This document shows positions 24,021 through 36,670 of a stretch of DNA of 64,000 nucleotides, piece after piece (positions within the stretch are counted from its first letter, which is position 1; each line of letters begins with the position of its first letter). The notes below the pieces were generated by a model. That model did not search any database. It was not told where the DNA came from and saw only the letters and a program-made list of their open reading frames with translations. The position numbers and the translations under genes were made by a program. The DNA is from Anseranas semipalmata (taxonomy: Eukaryota; Chordata; Aves; Anseriformes; Anseranatidae), in NCBI GenBank assembly GCA_013399115.1, contig VXAA01003842.1, positions 132,716 to 196,715 of the forward strand. Reading direction: 5' to 3'.

Positions 24021-26149
24021 TGATTGTGGCTAGGATCCTGGGAGTTACAGCAGAAGAGTCCAGGTCTAAGGACATTCATTTTCTGTGTAATATCCAGCTG
24101 ATGCTAAACCAAAAGTCACAGGTGACTTCAGGGAGGAGTTTTTCCTTGATAGGGAAAGGTGGTCTGGGAACACGGTGATGCTTCAACCCCCTGAGACGGA
24201 CCATGGGCACCAAAGGCTCTGCAGCTTTCCCGATTTTTTCTCCAGCTGCCCATTTCACCCAGGTTGTGGGTACCTGGTTATCTCTGGTTACCTCCGCTCT
24301 CCCGCTCCACACACCGCTTGCATTCCTCTTGCATCAGCCGTTAATGCTGGGGTTTGGATTGGCAAGCCTGGCTGGCCATTGCTGTTGAAACGTTGAGGTT
24401 TTTGCCCTTTTTATGTGTTCAGAAACTTCCCCCCTTCAACTGTGGCGTGAAACGATTACAATGCAGTTCAGGCCGGAGCCAAGATCCAGGAAATATGGCA
24501 AGTTTTCAATGAAAATCGCATAGGTCTGTTTACTAAAAATAATAAAAGGTGCCGATTTCGTGCTGGAAAGGGAACAGAAGTTAGTTTGCAATATGCCTGA
24601 ATATGCCTGACTGCCTCCTTTTACTGATTCCAGACGCCAGGCCAGGCAGGCTCTGGCTATTTTCACTATCGTGTTATCACTCCGCAATATGTCAGCAAAT
24701 TCTTGTACAAACATGATTTTTTTAAAAGCCACGTTTTATCACTTCTTTTACATAATCATGAATGATAGTGAATCTAATCTGAATTGGGCTTGAAGGAGGC
24801 ACAAGAACAATGAAGTGTCATTAGCACGGGGGAGCACATCACATGCTTTTATTTTTCAAGCCATGCATCATTTTATAACCAATTCCATTCAACATCAAAA
24901 CTAGTGATAGGAATGAGAGTAGAACACACATCTCTTTAGGCACCTGAAATTTGCAATAAATCACCTCTGCGATATGCAGGGAAGTCAATGTGCAGTATGA
25001 TAATCTCGTGTACAAGCAACCCACTGGAGCCTGCCGCACTGTCACATCTGGGCGGATGGAACTGAGGTTAAATTTAAAATGCAGGTGGTTATGGATGGAG
25101 TGAATGTGGGAATGGGAAAGGCAGGGCATGTCCATAAAACTCTTCTGGTGGCTCTCTGGGCATCACAGCGAGCGGCATGGAGCTGATCTGCCCGTCCCCA
25201 GCAAAGCCGCTGCTTGCAACAGCCCGGCACGATGCTGCAAGTGATGAGTTTGTCCACACACCCCTTCATCTGACTAGCATTTCATTTTCTTTCTTTCTTT
25301 TTTTTTTTTTTTGAGAATTCCTTTCATGTATGTATATTTCTTTTCCTGCTTTATTTAAAGAATGGCATTTTCACTCTGAGGCATTCCCTCCCATTTCATC
25401 TTTACTTTTCTATTGGTTGTCTTTCCTAGGTCAAACAGGGCAGAAATGCAGAAAGCACCGGTTAGATTTATTTCAGAGGGAGCTGGCATTTGATAGATGG
25501 AAAAGGCAAACCTGTTGCATGGATCAGCCCAGAAGTTTACATTTTCTCTTCAAAACTAATGTTAAAGAAAATCAAAGCTCTTCTAGGCTATATTCAAGAG
25601 ATGCAGTGCGACATCCCTGCTCTGTTGAACCCACTGGCATTTCAACAATGACTTGGATAGAATTGAACCTTGCGTTTCATCACACCATTCCTATTTTTGA
25701 GCCCAGACTTTAACAGCTGAGAAATGCCACCTTTTCTCCTCAAAATAGCATCCGCCTGTAACGACAGCTTCCATAATTAAGATACGACACCTTTCAAGGA
25801 CTGAAGCCTAACCAAGCCCTTAGCAATGTCATTTCTGCTGCATCTGCTGCGTTGACACGGATGTGAATAAACCTGATGAAAACTCCAGGTCAGCGCAGTC
25901 AGTAGCTTCCTTTGCCAGGGATGTAAATTTTCTGACTTCATCTTTCAAAAATGTGCCCGAATTGCCTGAGCAAGGAAAACCCCATCCGTCCCTGCCCTCT
26001 TGCCAAATGGAGACATTCGCCGGGGAGATTCTTCAGATCAGCCCCTGCATACCAGAGGTAATAACCTCCAATACCTTAAGTCAAAAAGCCAAGTAAAACT
26101 CACTAGGTAATGCATTTGGGATTAACTTTAAATAGGCTCCAGTCGCTAA
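24021..26149. other. Intergenic stretch, no gene recognised
   Basis: AT-rich spacer with a perfect tandem copy of the ten-base word ATATGCCTGA at 24591-24610 and a CTTT/T15 tract at 25285-25312. The 127-codon plus-strand frame at 25330-25713 follows a TTTCCTAG-like acceptor word near 25430 but has no recognisable domain. Confidence 0.6.
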
Positions 26150-26420
26150 TAATGCGTCTGCTCGCGATGGGGAGATTTGGTCGGACTAATGCCGGCATTG
26201 AGCGATGGAGGGCTTCCGCGCCCAAAACCGAGTGTCCCATCCTGACGGGATGCGGGGCTGCACCACCGCTGCCCCCGCTCCCAGCCCCGCGTGGCAGGGG
26301 GCAGAAAGGGGAGCCGAAAGAAGCTGGCCCCCGTCCATCTCGAGCTCGCTCGATGTGTCTGGGACGTAGACAGATGCTGTTTAGACAGGCTGATTCAGTG
26401 GGTGGCCGGGCGAGGAGACC
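26150..26420. promoter_or_regulatory. CpG-rich cluster, candidate orphan CpG island
   Basis: About 21 CpGs were counted by eye in 270 bases at roughly 60 percent GC. By rough arithmetic this is close to the frequency expected without CpG depletion. Directly to the right (26430-26700) is an AT-rich block with a forkhead-type GTAAACA at 26654-26660. The open frames through here are composition shadows. Confidence 0.38.
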
Positions 26421-26429
26421 GTGGCTGTA

Positions 26430-26710
26430 CAGTTTATAGAAGGCTCCCGGCATAAATGAACTGTTGAAGACCATTGGAAGCCTCAGTGAAATCACAACAT
26501 GCAGAAACACGGGGGAGGGAGGGCAGGCAAAAAAAGGCTCTTTCTGAAAAGGGAGAGAGAGAAAGGGATGTTTTGATGGAGTTTGTGAAAATTACAATGA
26601 GGGGGGTTTCACTAAAGCCTGCATTCATTAGCCCCCTGAATCCCCCAAATAAAGTAAACACTCCTATGCGGCTCCGAAAAAAAAAAATTAGCAGATTTAA
26701 ATAGTTTCCC
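26430..26710. promoter_or_regulatory. Candidate conserved noncoding block beside CpG cluster
   Basis: Non-repetitive sequence with AAAGTAAACA at 26651-26660 (forkhead-type), GAAAATTACAATGAG at about 26586 and a purine-rich GGGAGAGAGAGAAAGGGATG tract at about 26550. Adjacent to the CpG cluster ending at 26420. No coding potential is apparent. The regulatory role is inferred from composition and motifs only. Confidence 0.22.
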
Positions 26711-28469
26711 TGCATCAAGGATAAGGAACAGACACGGCTTTTCCCTGCTCCTGTCTGGTCTTGCTAGGTGGAAAGCTAATATTTGAATTCATGCTTCAGT
26801 GGGGAACATTTGTATGTTAAAAAAAAAAAAGCCGTCCACGCTGGTTTGCCAGCTCACCAGACTGCACGGGACGAAAAAAGGGACTGATCTGGAGTTTCCT
26901 GGGTTTATTTAGAGACAAGCCCAAGCTGACCTTTCACCCCCCCACACACACGTACCATTTACCTAAAAATTGAGCTGTCAGATCCTTGAGTCCTCTGTGC
27001 GCAAAACCCCTCATATGTTTAATATGACGAATTGTGCCAGAATCCTTAAATGTTGAAGCTGAATGGGGCTGGGATCGAAAAGAAAGTCACGGGGACTGAC
27101 CTCCCGCCTGAGTTCCCCACTTAGTTAATAGCAATCTGCGCGAGCTGCTGGTTAAACCACACAGACCACAAACCAAGTCATCATTTCGCTCATACGTGTC
27201 ACTTCTCCATTTCAAGATGAGAGCCAAGGGCTGGAAAAACTGCCCAGACGGGCAGCAGGACAGCCCAGCGCCTCTCCCCCTTCCCTCCCCTGCTCTGAAA
27301 GGAAAGGGACAACGTGAAGCCTTGACATTTGGGAAAGATCGGATAATTTCTGAGCTGCAAATATTCGTAGGAATATTTTCTCCTCCCCACTGCAGGCTGG
27401 ACATCACACTGCTGGAAACCAGCAGGGAAGGAGCCTCCCGGTTTTAGTCCTGAGCGCTGGGGCTCCGCAGAGCGTCTGCTCTCCTTGAGCAGGAGCATCT
27501 GGATGCTCAGCCCCCACCGGGCGTTGCAGTTGTAAAAGAGCTGTCTTTTCTCCTGCGTCCACCCCTTGTGGATGCCAACAGCTAAAACTCCCTAATAAAT
27601 TCTGCTGGGAAGACTTTCAATGGACTGAAGTCGTTTCCTTCGCTTCCAAGGCAGTCTCCTGCCTCCTCTGGTTGCCCGTGGGCTTCTGCTACGTGCCCTT
27701 GGCTTGGTGCGAGTGCCAGGGTGTTTTATGACTCTGCGGTGGGAGAAAAATACAAAAGATTAAAGTTAGGTGCATAATATATAAAGCAAAATACAAAGAC
27801 CACCCATTCGGGGCTGGGGGGGGGGCATAGCTTCTGTGGCTTTTGGATCTTTCCATCAGAATCATAGCTGAAATGTTCGGAGTTGGAGGCTCCCAGCATG
27901 GAGTGCAAAATCTGGAGGAGGTACAAGGAGAGACATCCCCTGCCCCTGGGGTCTAGATCCTGAGCTAGCTCCGTTAGCAACCCAAATACTTGTTTCACCA
28001 AATTGGACCGAAATGATGGAAGTTTGGTAATAGCAGTGAGCCTGAGTGCAGCTGTGCTGTGCTGGTGGGCAGCCCAGTGCTGGCCCCGTGTGGGGCTGGA
28101 TGGATCCGCTCCCGGGCATGGCCCCTTGGTGATGGCTTCTAGGCAAAAAGATGAGAAAAGGATAAAAAAAATCAGCCCCAAAATCTCTGTAGGATGAAAA
28201 TCTGCAGCAAAACCATTGTCCATCCTGGCAGCCAAATGTTTCCAGGCCAGAAAAGAGGAGCTAAAATTGATCTGAAAATAATTTACTGTTCTTGAACCAA
28301 ACCATGACAAATTTATCTACAAAAGTTGGAGGATTTCTCTCCCTTTATTAACATTTCAAGTGTTACGATGAAAAATACAGGCATAAAAAATAAACCCTGC
28401 TACTGTATGTTTAAACCCATATGCTTCTCTGCATCCTTTGGAAGAATTCGTTTGCTTCCCAAGGTCACA
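26711..28469. other. Intergenic stretch, no gene recognised
   Basis: Contains A12 at about 26819-26830 and a G-rich run (G4, CT, G10) at 27810-27825. The longest frame, 194 codons on the minus strand at 27726-28310, is crossed by other frames, lacks a recognisable domain and ends in low-complexity hydrophobic text. It is not called. Confidence 0.6.
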
Positions 28470-28790
28470 AAATAAAACTGTCCAGCTACTAAAAACTGTA
28501 CAGCCGCATTCTAATTAGTGACTGATAAAGCAATGGAAACCATATTTCTCCCAGCTTTTAGCTGAACAAAAATAAGATTAGAATATTTAGTAATAAAAAC
28601 TCCTTTTCATAGTTGAAGAAAAAGAAATCAGAGCATATTTCATCTGGTAAAGGTCAGATTACTTTAATTACGTGTGCCACTGAGTATCAGAAAGTGGAAT
28701 ATTAAATGATATTAGCACTGAAGAGGTATCTTCATGGCCATACATTATGCACAGAAGCAACAGTTCAAACATGATCTCATTTAATTGTTC
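28470..28790. promoter_or_regulatory. Candidate conserved noncoding block with homeodomain and nuclear-receptor sites
   Basis: About 320 bases of AT-rich, non-repetitive sequence. It contains the palindrome CTAATTAG at 28511-28518, AAAGGTCA at 28649-28656 and TAATTA at 28665-28670, with many short ATTAG/TTAAT words. No open frame is longer than a few dozen codons. This is the longest uninterrupted enhancer-like text in the window. Deep conservation is a prediction, not an observation. Confidence 0.28.
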
Positions 28791-31700
28791 TTACATTTGA
28801 AACATCTCCAGCTCCCAAAAAACCCGCTTCATCATCCTGGGATCAATCCTGCTCCCATTTCTTCTAAGGGGAAAATCCCCATCCACTCCGTTGCCTCATT
28901 TAAATTGCTTGCAAGAAAACGAGCCATATCATCAGCGATTTTTCTTCTGTCTCACCCCTGCTGCTGGTATGATAAGGAGAGTACTCTCCTTGCGGGTGAC
29001 TCCACATTTAATTAGCTCCAGATGCAGCCTAATTAGTCAGTCTGCAGGGCGAGCATTGTTCTGTTGTCACTTGAGCCTCCCCTCACGGCTAAGTAAAAGG
29101 GATGAGATTGAACATGAAAACCAGATGCTGTGTGTGCAGCCTTGCTCTGGGCTGTCCGCAGCGATCGGAGGGATCCCCGTAATCTGGGGGCTAAGGATAA
29201 TAAATGTTGTGTTTAAAAGCCATGGGCATGGATGGAGCTTCGTATGGTTCAAGTAAGACAGTAGCAATGTGCCGAGCGAAGGGGTCATAGCTTAAAACAA
29301 CTGATTCCCACTAATTCGCCTGTAGAGCAAGGACTATGCATCTTCAGCAGGTCCCGTGCTGGGGTTTTGGTACAAATTGGTTTGACATCTCATGCAGTTT
29401 TGCACAGACAGCTTTAGGACTGTGCCTTTCTTCACTGGATTAAGCCCCTAATGCCTCTGCAATACCGCTGAGATACCTGCAATTTTAATGCAGAGGGGTT
29501 TTGTTCTTTTTTTTTTTTTTTCCTAATTTAGAAGCCAGCAGCTCAGTAAGGTTCACTTGCTGGATTTGGCATTTCACAGCTTGAGTTAGGGATGCAGGGA
29601 AATCAGCAGCGTGCGGAAAAATCGGTTAGGCAAGCAGGCTTACCATAATACCATCTGACACACTCATAAGCTTTACATGATTTGTACAAATCAGGAGTAT
29701 GAAACTCTACCAGCAGCCTGGTTTCTGCTCTTGGAGCAAGAGAAAGCAGGAGGGAGAGGATTCGTGTCAACGCGGTTGTAAGATCTGCTTTGTCTTATAG
29801 CATCAACTGAGCAAAGCTCAAAATGGTTGCTCAAATCACTGCCAGCTCAGCTTGCTGGTCTCTACCTGGATTTGTTTTCATATAAATTAAGAAGAAAACA
29901 GTCTTGCTGGCTGATGGGTGTTTCAGCACAAATCTGGGCTCTTCTGGCTGTCTAAAAGTTCCTAAAAGGTGGTGTTAGTGCACAGGACAGGGAGATTTCC
30001 CTCATCTTCTGGGGACACCCACACTATGTAATGATAGGAAGAAACGGCAGCTCCAAACCATGAAACCTGGTGGCTTTGTTCTGCCCAGGCCTAATTTCCT
30101 CCCATTTTGCAATATGCCCATGGACATATGAATTGGAGCATTATCTAGGAGATACAGTCAAGGCGACTGACCCCACAGTAAAAGCTGTGTGTGGATGAGT
30201 TATTGAAGAAGAGTGCCTGAATGGATGTTGCTTGAGCTCAGGAGAACAGCTATGTGGTGTGTGTTGCCTGTTTATTATGATTTTGGATGAGGAACTAGCC
30301 TGGCTCTCAGTAAATGACATGAAAACCCAAATTGCTTCACTAGAAACCTCATCCAAACATCACGACTGTGTTATCACCCCAGCTGGGGAAAAAAACTATT
30401 TCCGTAAAAACAATATTTAGTTTAATTGGAAGTCAAAACTACTCAACAGACAAGTCCCATCACTTGGAGGGGCACAGTTGCAGAACGGGGTCCCTTCATT
30501 TCCCAGAAATAAAACAAACAGCAAACATTCCAGCCCCTTGCCACTCTCACCCCTACCTGCCGACCGCGCCGCTGAGCTGCCTGCACCGCCGCTGCTGTGA
30601 CCACAGCCCCCATCGCTCCGTCCCATGGCCACGCTGACCATCCTGGGGAGTCCTCTGCTGGGCTGCTGATGAACAGCCCCATCGGCGTGTTGCAACCACC
30701 AGCCCGTTCCCATAGACCTGGTGGATGTGCCTGTGGCTGTCTGTCCCTCCTTTCTTGTCGGCAGAAGTCTTGGTGCAAGTAACTCAAATCCCGAGTGGTG
30801 TTTTTAAGCGTGATTGGAGTTTTTGCATGCTTTCTGCGTGCCTAATTGCGGTGGAGCGGTGAGGTAGCCAGGTATATGTTTCGGGCTTTGAATAGCTTAA
30901 CGTGCTTGCTCTGCAGAGAGCTGAGCGGAGATCGCCAGCTGCCTTCGAGCAGTGAGGAACTGAAGACAAAGCATCCTGTGGTCTGCGGTGCTGTTGCTTG
31001 CAGAAGGTCCCTTTCGCGATTCAGCTGAACCCAACCAAAGGAAAAGGAAATTACAGAAAATGATAGAGCTGCTATTTTTCATAATTTTGGCCCCAATCTT
31101 GCCAAGCACCACAGCCTTCAAACCACAAAACTATTTAAGCCCCTAACTATCACTGAAATCAATCAGCAAGAGTCAGGCACCAAAAGCTCTCTGTGGCTCC
31201 AGTCCTGGATGACTTCTCTGATGGCACCAGGGGAGCTGGGAAGAGCCAGGCTGCTCAGGAGCTTCTCGGGGATGAGAACTGCTGCTTAGCAGCTATGGAG
31301 AGTCCTTTTGCACCCATTTGAATGGTAATTCCTCCGTCATTAACCGTCTCTTTGCAACAAGATGGAGCGAGGGGGAGGTTGGTTCTCCCCCAGCTGAGAC
31401 CTGCATCATGCGACACCAGGTTTTTCCATATTAATACATTTGCAAATTTCTTTTCAGCAGATTCTGCAATGAATTCACCAGAGGAAATTAGAGGAATGAA
31501 AAATCACTTTTGTAAAGCCTGGAAAAAATAATCCATTGAACCTCTATAGTACATCAGGTTAAGGAAGAGACATCTGGCTTTTATTATGTTTTATAAGGTT
31601 GATAGCAAATAAGGGTATTAGAGTTAATTTACTTATTTAGAGAGAAACGACTCAATCACAGAAGCTGTGATTGTGACTGCATGTTAAGAGAGCTCCAAAA

Positions 31701-31929
31701 TTCACTCAGATCTCCTCTGGCAGGGTAATAATGCCAACAGTAAAGCAACTTGGCTTTTTTACAGAGCTTTTCCCGAAGCGGTGCAAAGATCAGAGCAACT
31801 GGAGGCTGAGAACATGACTTGGTTGTGGCAGTGCCATCAATGATGCAAGGATATGGAGATATCCTGCCAAAGAGGTTGGGATGTTAATAGGTGAGACAGG
31901 GAAAAGAGAGAAGAGAGGAGGCAATTGGT
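28791..31929. other. Intergenic stretch, no gene recognised
   Basis: Spacer with T15 at 29507-29521 and a GC-richer part at 30520-30760 that produces stacked frames of 89-114 codons on both strands. A perfect inverted repeat at 31653-31673 is listed separately. No RNA gene or mobile element was identified. Confidence 0.6.
31653..31673. repeat. Perfect inverted repeat CAATCACAG / CTGTGATTG
   Basis: Nine-base arms at 31653-31661 and 31665-31673 flank a three-base loop (AAG). ATCACA is also a RUNX/homeodomain-like word, so this could be a paired site or a short hairpin. Confidence 0.5.
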
Positions 31930-32400
31930 TTGAAGGAATTATAGACTGAGAGATGATGCTTGGAGGTGTGTCTGGAGGTCTCTGGTCCAAAGCCAATCTA
32001 TCTCCTGCATAAGGCCACCTCTGAGGACAGGGCTTCCTCAACATCTGAGGGATTTCTTCCAGGGCTACACCACCCCTGTAGTGAAGAACTTGTTTCTAAA
32101 GCCCATCCTGAAACTGTGGCCAGTGTCTCTGATGTTTCTGCTATTTCCAAGCAGAGCTTGACTCCCTCACCTTCCTAACTCCTCCTGTTGTAGGCTAGCA
32201 ACAAACCCATCCAAAAAAGTCCAGCATCGCAGCCTCTCCATGCAAGCCATGCGAGATCCAGCTCCCTGGTCATGGTGGGAGACCTGTGCTGGACCTTCTC
32301 CACGTTACCAGCATCCCTTGTGAAGAGGGGGGACCAATGGTGGATGTGGCTTACACCTGTCACAAGAGTCTGTGGTGGCTTCCTGTGCCACCTGGCCTCC
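31930..32400 (-). mobile_element. Degenerate CR1 LINE copy (antisense)
   Basis: The plus strand shows decayed antisense CR1 words in the correct order: GGAGGTCTCTGGTCCAA at about 31973-31989, TAGTGAAGAACTTGTTTCTA at about 32079-32098 followed by CCATCCTGAAACTG, GGCCAGTGTCTCT at about 32119, GTGCTGGACCTTCTCCACGT at about 32286, and CTTGTGAAGAGGGGGGACCA at about 32318. In intact copies these read as the tail, the 'agtgaagaacttcttcctaa' block and the 'ctggactcgctcc' block. Frequent substitutions and indels indicate an old insertion without coding capacity. The boundaries are approximate. Confidence 0.6.
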
Positions 32401-35400
32401 AGTTCCATAAGAGCAAGAATAAAAGAAAACCACACCAAGCACACAGAGCATCTCCCCTAAGTCACGGAGCAGACCGCTTTTGGAGATGGCTCAGGGCTTC
32501 CAGGCACCCAAGGTGGAGCAGACAGAGCAGGTTCCCAGGGACCAAGCCGTCACCTCTTGCCCAAGACCAGGTCCTCACCAACCTGGTTCTGACAAACCAC
32601 GAACAGCAAGGGCTTGATGAACCAGGGATGTGGTGGCTCTCAGGTCAGGAATGGTCTTAAGAGGAGTCAGATTTGAATTATATCAGAGTTTTGTTTTTTT
32701 TTTTCTTTTGGGTCAGTGGTACCACAATGAAAAAAGGGGCATGGAAAATCATTCTCCTTCCTAAGCCCATGACACAAAACCTTCTGACGGATGGCTGCAG
32801 AGGCCAACAGAGGTTCTTGCAAAGGGGATGCCGCTGTGGAGAAGAGAGTGGTTTAAAGGACAGTGCAAACTTGTGAGAAACACCTGGAATAAGGCAAGGG
32901 ATGGGGGAAAAAGTGGCTTGAATATTCCACCTAAGATGTTCCCCTCTTTCAGAGCTTGTCTACACAACTTGAAAAACAGCTGAGGGGTGACGCACTGATT
33001 CAGCTGGAGGAGGACAACAGCTCCAAACCTTTCAGCACCAGCCTGCCATTCGTGGGTTGTGCTCGCCATAGCAAAATGTGTGCTTGGTTTAGTTAACCCC
33101 CATCACTTCCACCATCTCTGGGCACCACCAGGACGAGCACTACAACACTCCTGGGCTCTGGTGGAGGATTTCATCAGCTGTCCCCATCCTGGCTGCACAG
33201 GGACCCCTCCAGCACATAAGGATAGGCAGTTTTGCGAAGGCAGCCATGCAGTTGGAAACACGAGGAGTTCCCTGGCTGCAGCTGAGAGCAGGGATGGGAT
33301 ATTTACACAGATATCAAGTACATCCAAAGGCTCTCCAATAAACAGACAATTTTGGTGGGGATAGCCAACCTCCTGCTTTGGGCCCAGGCCAACCTCCAGC
33401 ACTCGCAGACCTGGGGGCCCAGGGGAGGTGGGCACGGCACTGCTCCCGCTCCAGGGTTCTGCACATTGCTGGGTGCTGCCGGCTCCTGCTTCACCCCTGC
33501 TCTTCCCGTCTTCAGGGTCTGCTGCCTCTGGGTGGGCTCCTGGGGCACAAGCATCCTGGAGCCACAGGCGGCCACCTCAGAGAGGACCGAACTCTGCCCC
33601 CCGCCCATGCGTCACTCTCCAAATGCTCCCTGAGCCGGGTGGTATGGGGAGGGTTGCAAGGCAGGACTGCACGCTCCCCTGACCAAAATCACTTCTGTTC
33701 CACAATTCATAGTAGTTTGCTCCAGGCCAGCCGCAGGATTCACCAAAATAAAGACACAGCCTCCTCTGGAGGGGCTTCTCAGCCTAAAGCTGAATGCGGC
33801 AAAAGTGCGGAGAGGTGGGCAGCAGTGATTTGCTTCAGCATTAGGTGTCAGCAATTCAGTGCCACTGTCAGCCAGCATCAAAAGAAAACAAAGGGAAAAC
33901 CCCAAAGCTTTGAGGATACCCACACAGTGAGCAAGGCACATGCCCAGGGGCCACTGGGGCTCGGGGCAACCAGAGCAGGAGCTGGGGCATCCTCGGTGGG
34001 AAGTGCTCTGCGGAGTTTGTGAGCCCCTCGGCGTGGGCTTGCATTTCCCACTGTCCATTTCCCTACCAAAACCAGGTCTTATTCTACCCACAGCAGGGTT
34101 TGGAGAGTATTGCAAGGCAGGGAGCGCCGGGAAGATGTGAGCAGCCGTGGAAAGCTGCTTCCCCTGGGGGTCATTATGCCCTAATGGCACCTGATAGCTC
34201 CGAGGGAGCTTCAAGTGCCTTTTCAGCACACCCTGTCTCCACCAACACATCCATCCCAAGGCACTCCTTTATCAGGTCTCTCTGCTTTTACCTAAAATAT
34301 GGCGGTTTTTTCCTTTTTTCCCCCTTTTAAGGAAGCAATAATTACTTTTTATCTCATTTTCAAGAAACACACCTGAGCTTTCCAAAAAATTGCTTGTACA
34401 TATCATTTCTAGGGATTTTTTTTCTTTTTTTTTTTTTTTTTGGCTTTTAGTACTATCTGAGTTTTACTTTTTGGCAGAAAAAAAAACTTTCTGCTGCCCC
34501 CAGCTGGAGCTCTTTCGAAATAGCATGAAAATGTTGCATCCTGCAGGGCACGCTTACAGCTGCTCAGACGTTCATCCCTGCTCGTGGTAGTTACCCGAAA
34601 ACAAAGTAAAGACTAGCTCACTTCTTGGAGGCACACAGCAAAATTATACGAGATATGACGAGTTTTGCTTGAGTGGATCCCTCAGTGCCAGTAGCTTAGC
34701 CAGGAGATAAACAAATAAAATACAATCTCAGCCATAATTTCACCAGTTAAAATGGGAGCTCTGAGCAAGGGAAAGTTTAGAGAGTCAAAAGTGCCCTGAG
34801 GAATTTACTCTTATGCATAATCTTTAAAAGAAAATTATCAAACTTGGAGAAATGGGTTAAATAAAATGCAGGGCTGTCTCTTCCATGATGAATCCATTGA
34901 TTGAAGGGGAAGAGCTGTGAATTTGAGAGCGATCAGAAATATAGCTGGGGATGGCAGAAGCTGCCATTGCTTTTTCTGGAGCTGGGCGAGAGCTTTCTGG
35001 GCTTTCAAAGCACTGCAGGGCAGCACCTTGCTTCCAGCTGCAGCCAGCAGTGCCCCGAGAAACCCATTTCGGCAAAAAGAAAAACATGCTTCACCCCAAG
35101 TCACGAACCTCAGTTCAATTTTCTGGGATGGCTTTACAACGAGTGGGGAGCGGTGTTTCGTGCCGCATGTGGGAAGAGGCACGGCAGCCCCTCCGCAACC
35201 CACCCGCCATCCAGGCGAGGTGATTTATGCTTGGAGCAGCTGACGTTCCGGATTAATGCTCCGGCTAGTTTGCAGTAATGCCACTCAAGATAATTTTTGA
35301 TTTAATCCATGCCACATGAGGCAGTGGCGGTGCTGACCCTTGGCTTTTAACCCAAAGACCTTTGCTGTTCTGGCTGAAGGAACTACTGTCTGTCCCCTGA

Positions 35401-36279
35401 TAACCCCCGTGACACAGCTCAGCTGGGTTTAATATTGCCTGCTGTTGTTTATTGATAAAGACGCAGAATCCGCGGGTCACGCTAGCAGCTAGAAGAGAGC
35501 ACCCATGTGCCTAACCCAGCCCCGGGCGCTGTGAAAGGGGGACATGGGGACGTCACCACCAGCAGGTTCTTCACTGGGACAACTTCTACCAGTGGTGACA
35601 ACAGGGAGGAGGAGGAGACCCACAGGTCCCAGCTGTGGTCCCCGCAGCAGATTTAGGGGCTGTCCCCGGGAGCGCTGCCCCTGCTCCTCCTGCACTGTCC
35701 TGGTCCCCGAGGCTCTTAAAACAGCACGGGGTTGTCTCCCAAAGTATTCCTATGCCACAAAACCCTTTCCTGAACCACAGCGGGCATGGATCTTATTTGA
35801 CTCCATCCTATGCTAGCACAGACCAGGGTTTGCTGGGCTGGGAGGAGAGGTAACAGCCTCTGTTTTAAATCTGCTTATTTTCCTAACTGGCTCGATGCAA
35901 ATTTGGCTTCTCCAAGCCAGAAACGTTGCTGCCTGCTGCACTAGGAGGGTTTGCAGCCCCGGCTGGGGGCAAGCTCCCTCCCGTGCCTTGCACTTGACTT
36001 TCCCCAAGGCTTCGTGGATTAATGCCTGCTTGTAAGGATTTCTAAAGAAAATCATAGCCCTGGGAGCCTGGTTTCTGCCCTGTAACACCTCGCTCTGAAA
36101 ACCACCTTGGGTGTTAAACTGCAGCATTGCAAAGAGCCTTAGCATGGGAAAAAAGAAAAAAGAAAAAAAAGACTAAATGATGCTCAGAAAGACCAGGAAT
36201 CCGTCAAGAAAGAAAGGGGCTGACTGGGGGAGCAGGCTGTGCACTCCCCTGCGAGGAAGAGGAGAGGATTGGGGTGTCA
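32401..36279. other. Intergenic stretch, no gene recognised
   Basis: Long spacer, GC-richer at 33370-34060. There, frames of over 200 codons occur on both strands over the same bases (33378-34022 plus, 33612-34259 minus) and cancel each other as evidence. Homopolymers are T11 at 32694-32704 and T17 at 34425-34441. An A/G tract lies at 36148-36172. No recognisable protein domain or element. Confidence 0.6.
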
Positions 36280-36670
36280 GCCACCCCTCGCCTCGGCAGG
36301 ATTCATCGCTCCCCTTCCCAAAAGCCTAGCGGTGATGGACTCGGGCGAGCAGCCCCGCTCCCCGCGGTAACCGGCCACGGCAGGAGCCTGCAAAGCTCCA
36401 GGAGTGCGTGGGGGCTGGATGCAGCCGCTGATAACGGGCCGGGCTTTATCTCCAGCAGAATTTTAGACTAATCTGGGCTTTTAGAGAGAAATGTGTTTGG
36501 GAGAAGCCTGGCCGAGCACACAGNCCCTGTGGGTCGCCGGGAGGGCAGCCGCGGGAAGGGCTGCGTTTCGGCTGTACCTGGCCTGCAGATAACACCGGAC
36601 AGGAGACATCTGTGCGCGGAGCTGGCAGTCCGTCCCCGGCCGGCAGATTGGCAGGCAGGAGATAAGCTGC
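36280..36670. promoter_or_regulatory. CpG-rich cluster, candidate orphan CpG island
   Basis: Nearly thirty CpGs were counted by eye over 390 GC-rich bases, including CCCCGCTCCCCGCGG at about 36352-36366 and TGTGCGCGGAGC at about 36611. One ambiguous base lies inside at 36526. No TATA element or exon is recognisable. It is followed by AT-richer DNA with TTTTAAAAGGGA at about 36679. Confidence 0.35.
36526..36526. other. Single ambiguous base (N)
   Basis: One undetermined base inside the CpG-rich cluster. It disrupts translation of one minus-strand frame but nothing annotated here depends on it. Confidence 1.

Noticed and set aside
27810..27825. G4-CT-G10 run as a quadruplex
   Set aside because: Does not contain four separated G tracts of three with proper loops; listed only as a G-rich run.
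27726..28310. 194-codon minus-strand open frame
   Set aside because: Spans a G10 homopolymer, shares sequence with a 94-codon frame in another register, and shows no recognisable family.
33378..34259. Opposed frames of 214 and 215 codons
   Set aside because: They occupy overlapping bases on opposite strands and neither resembles a protein family; GC-rich noncoding sequence explains both.
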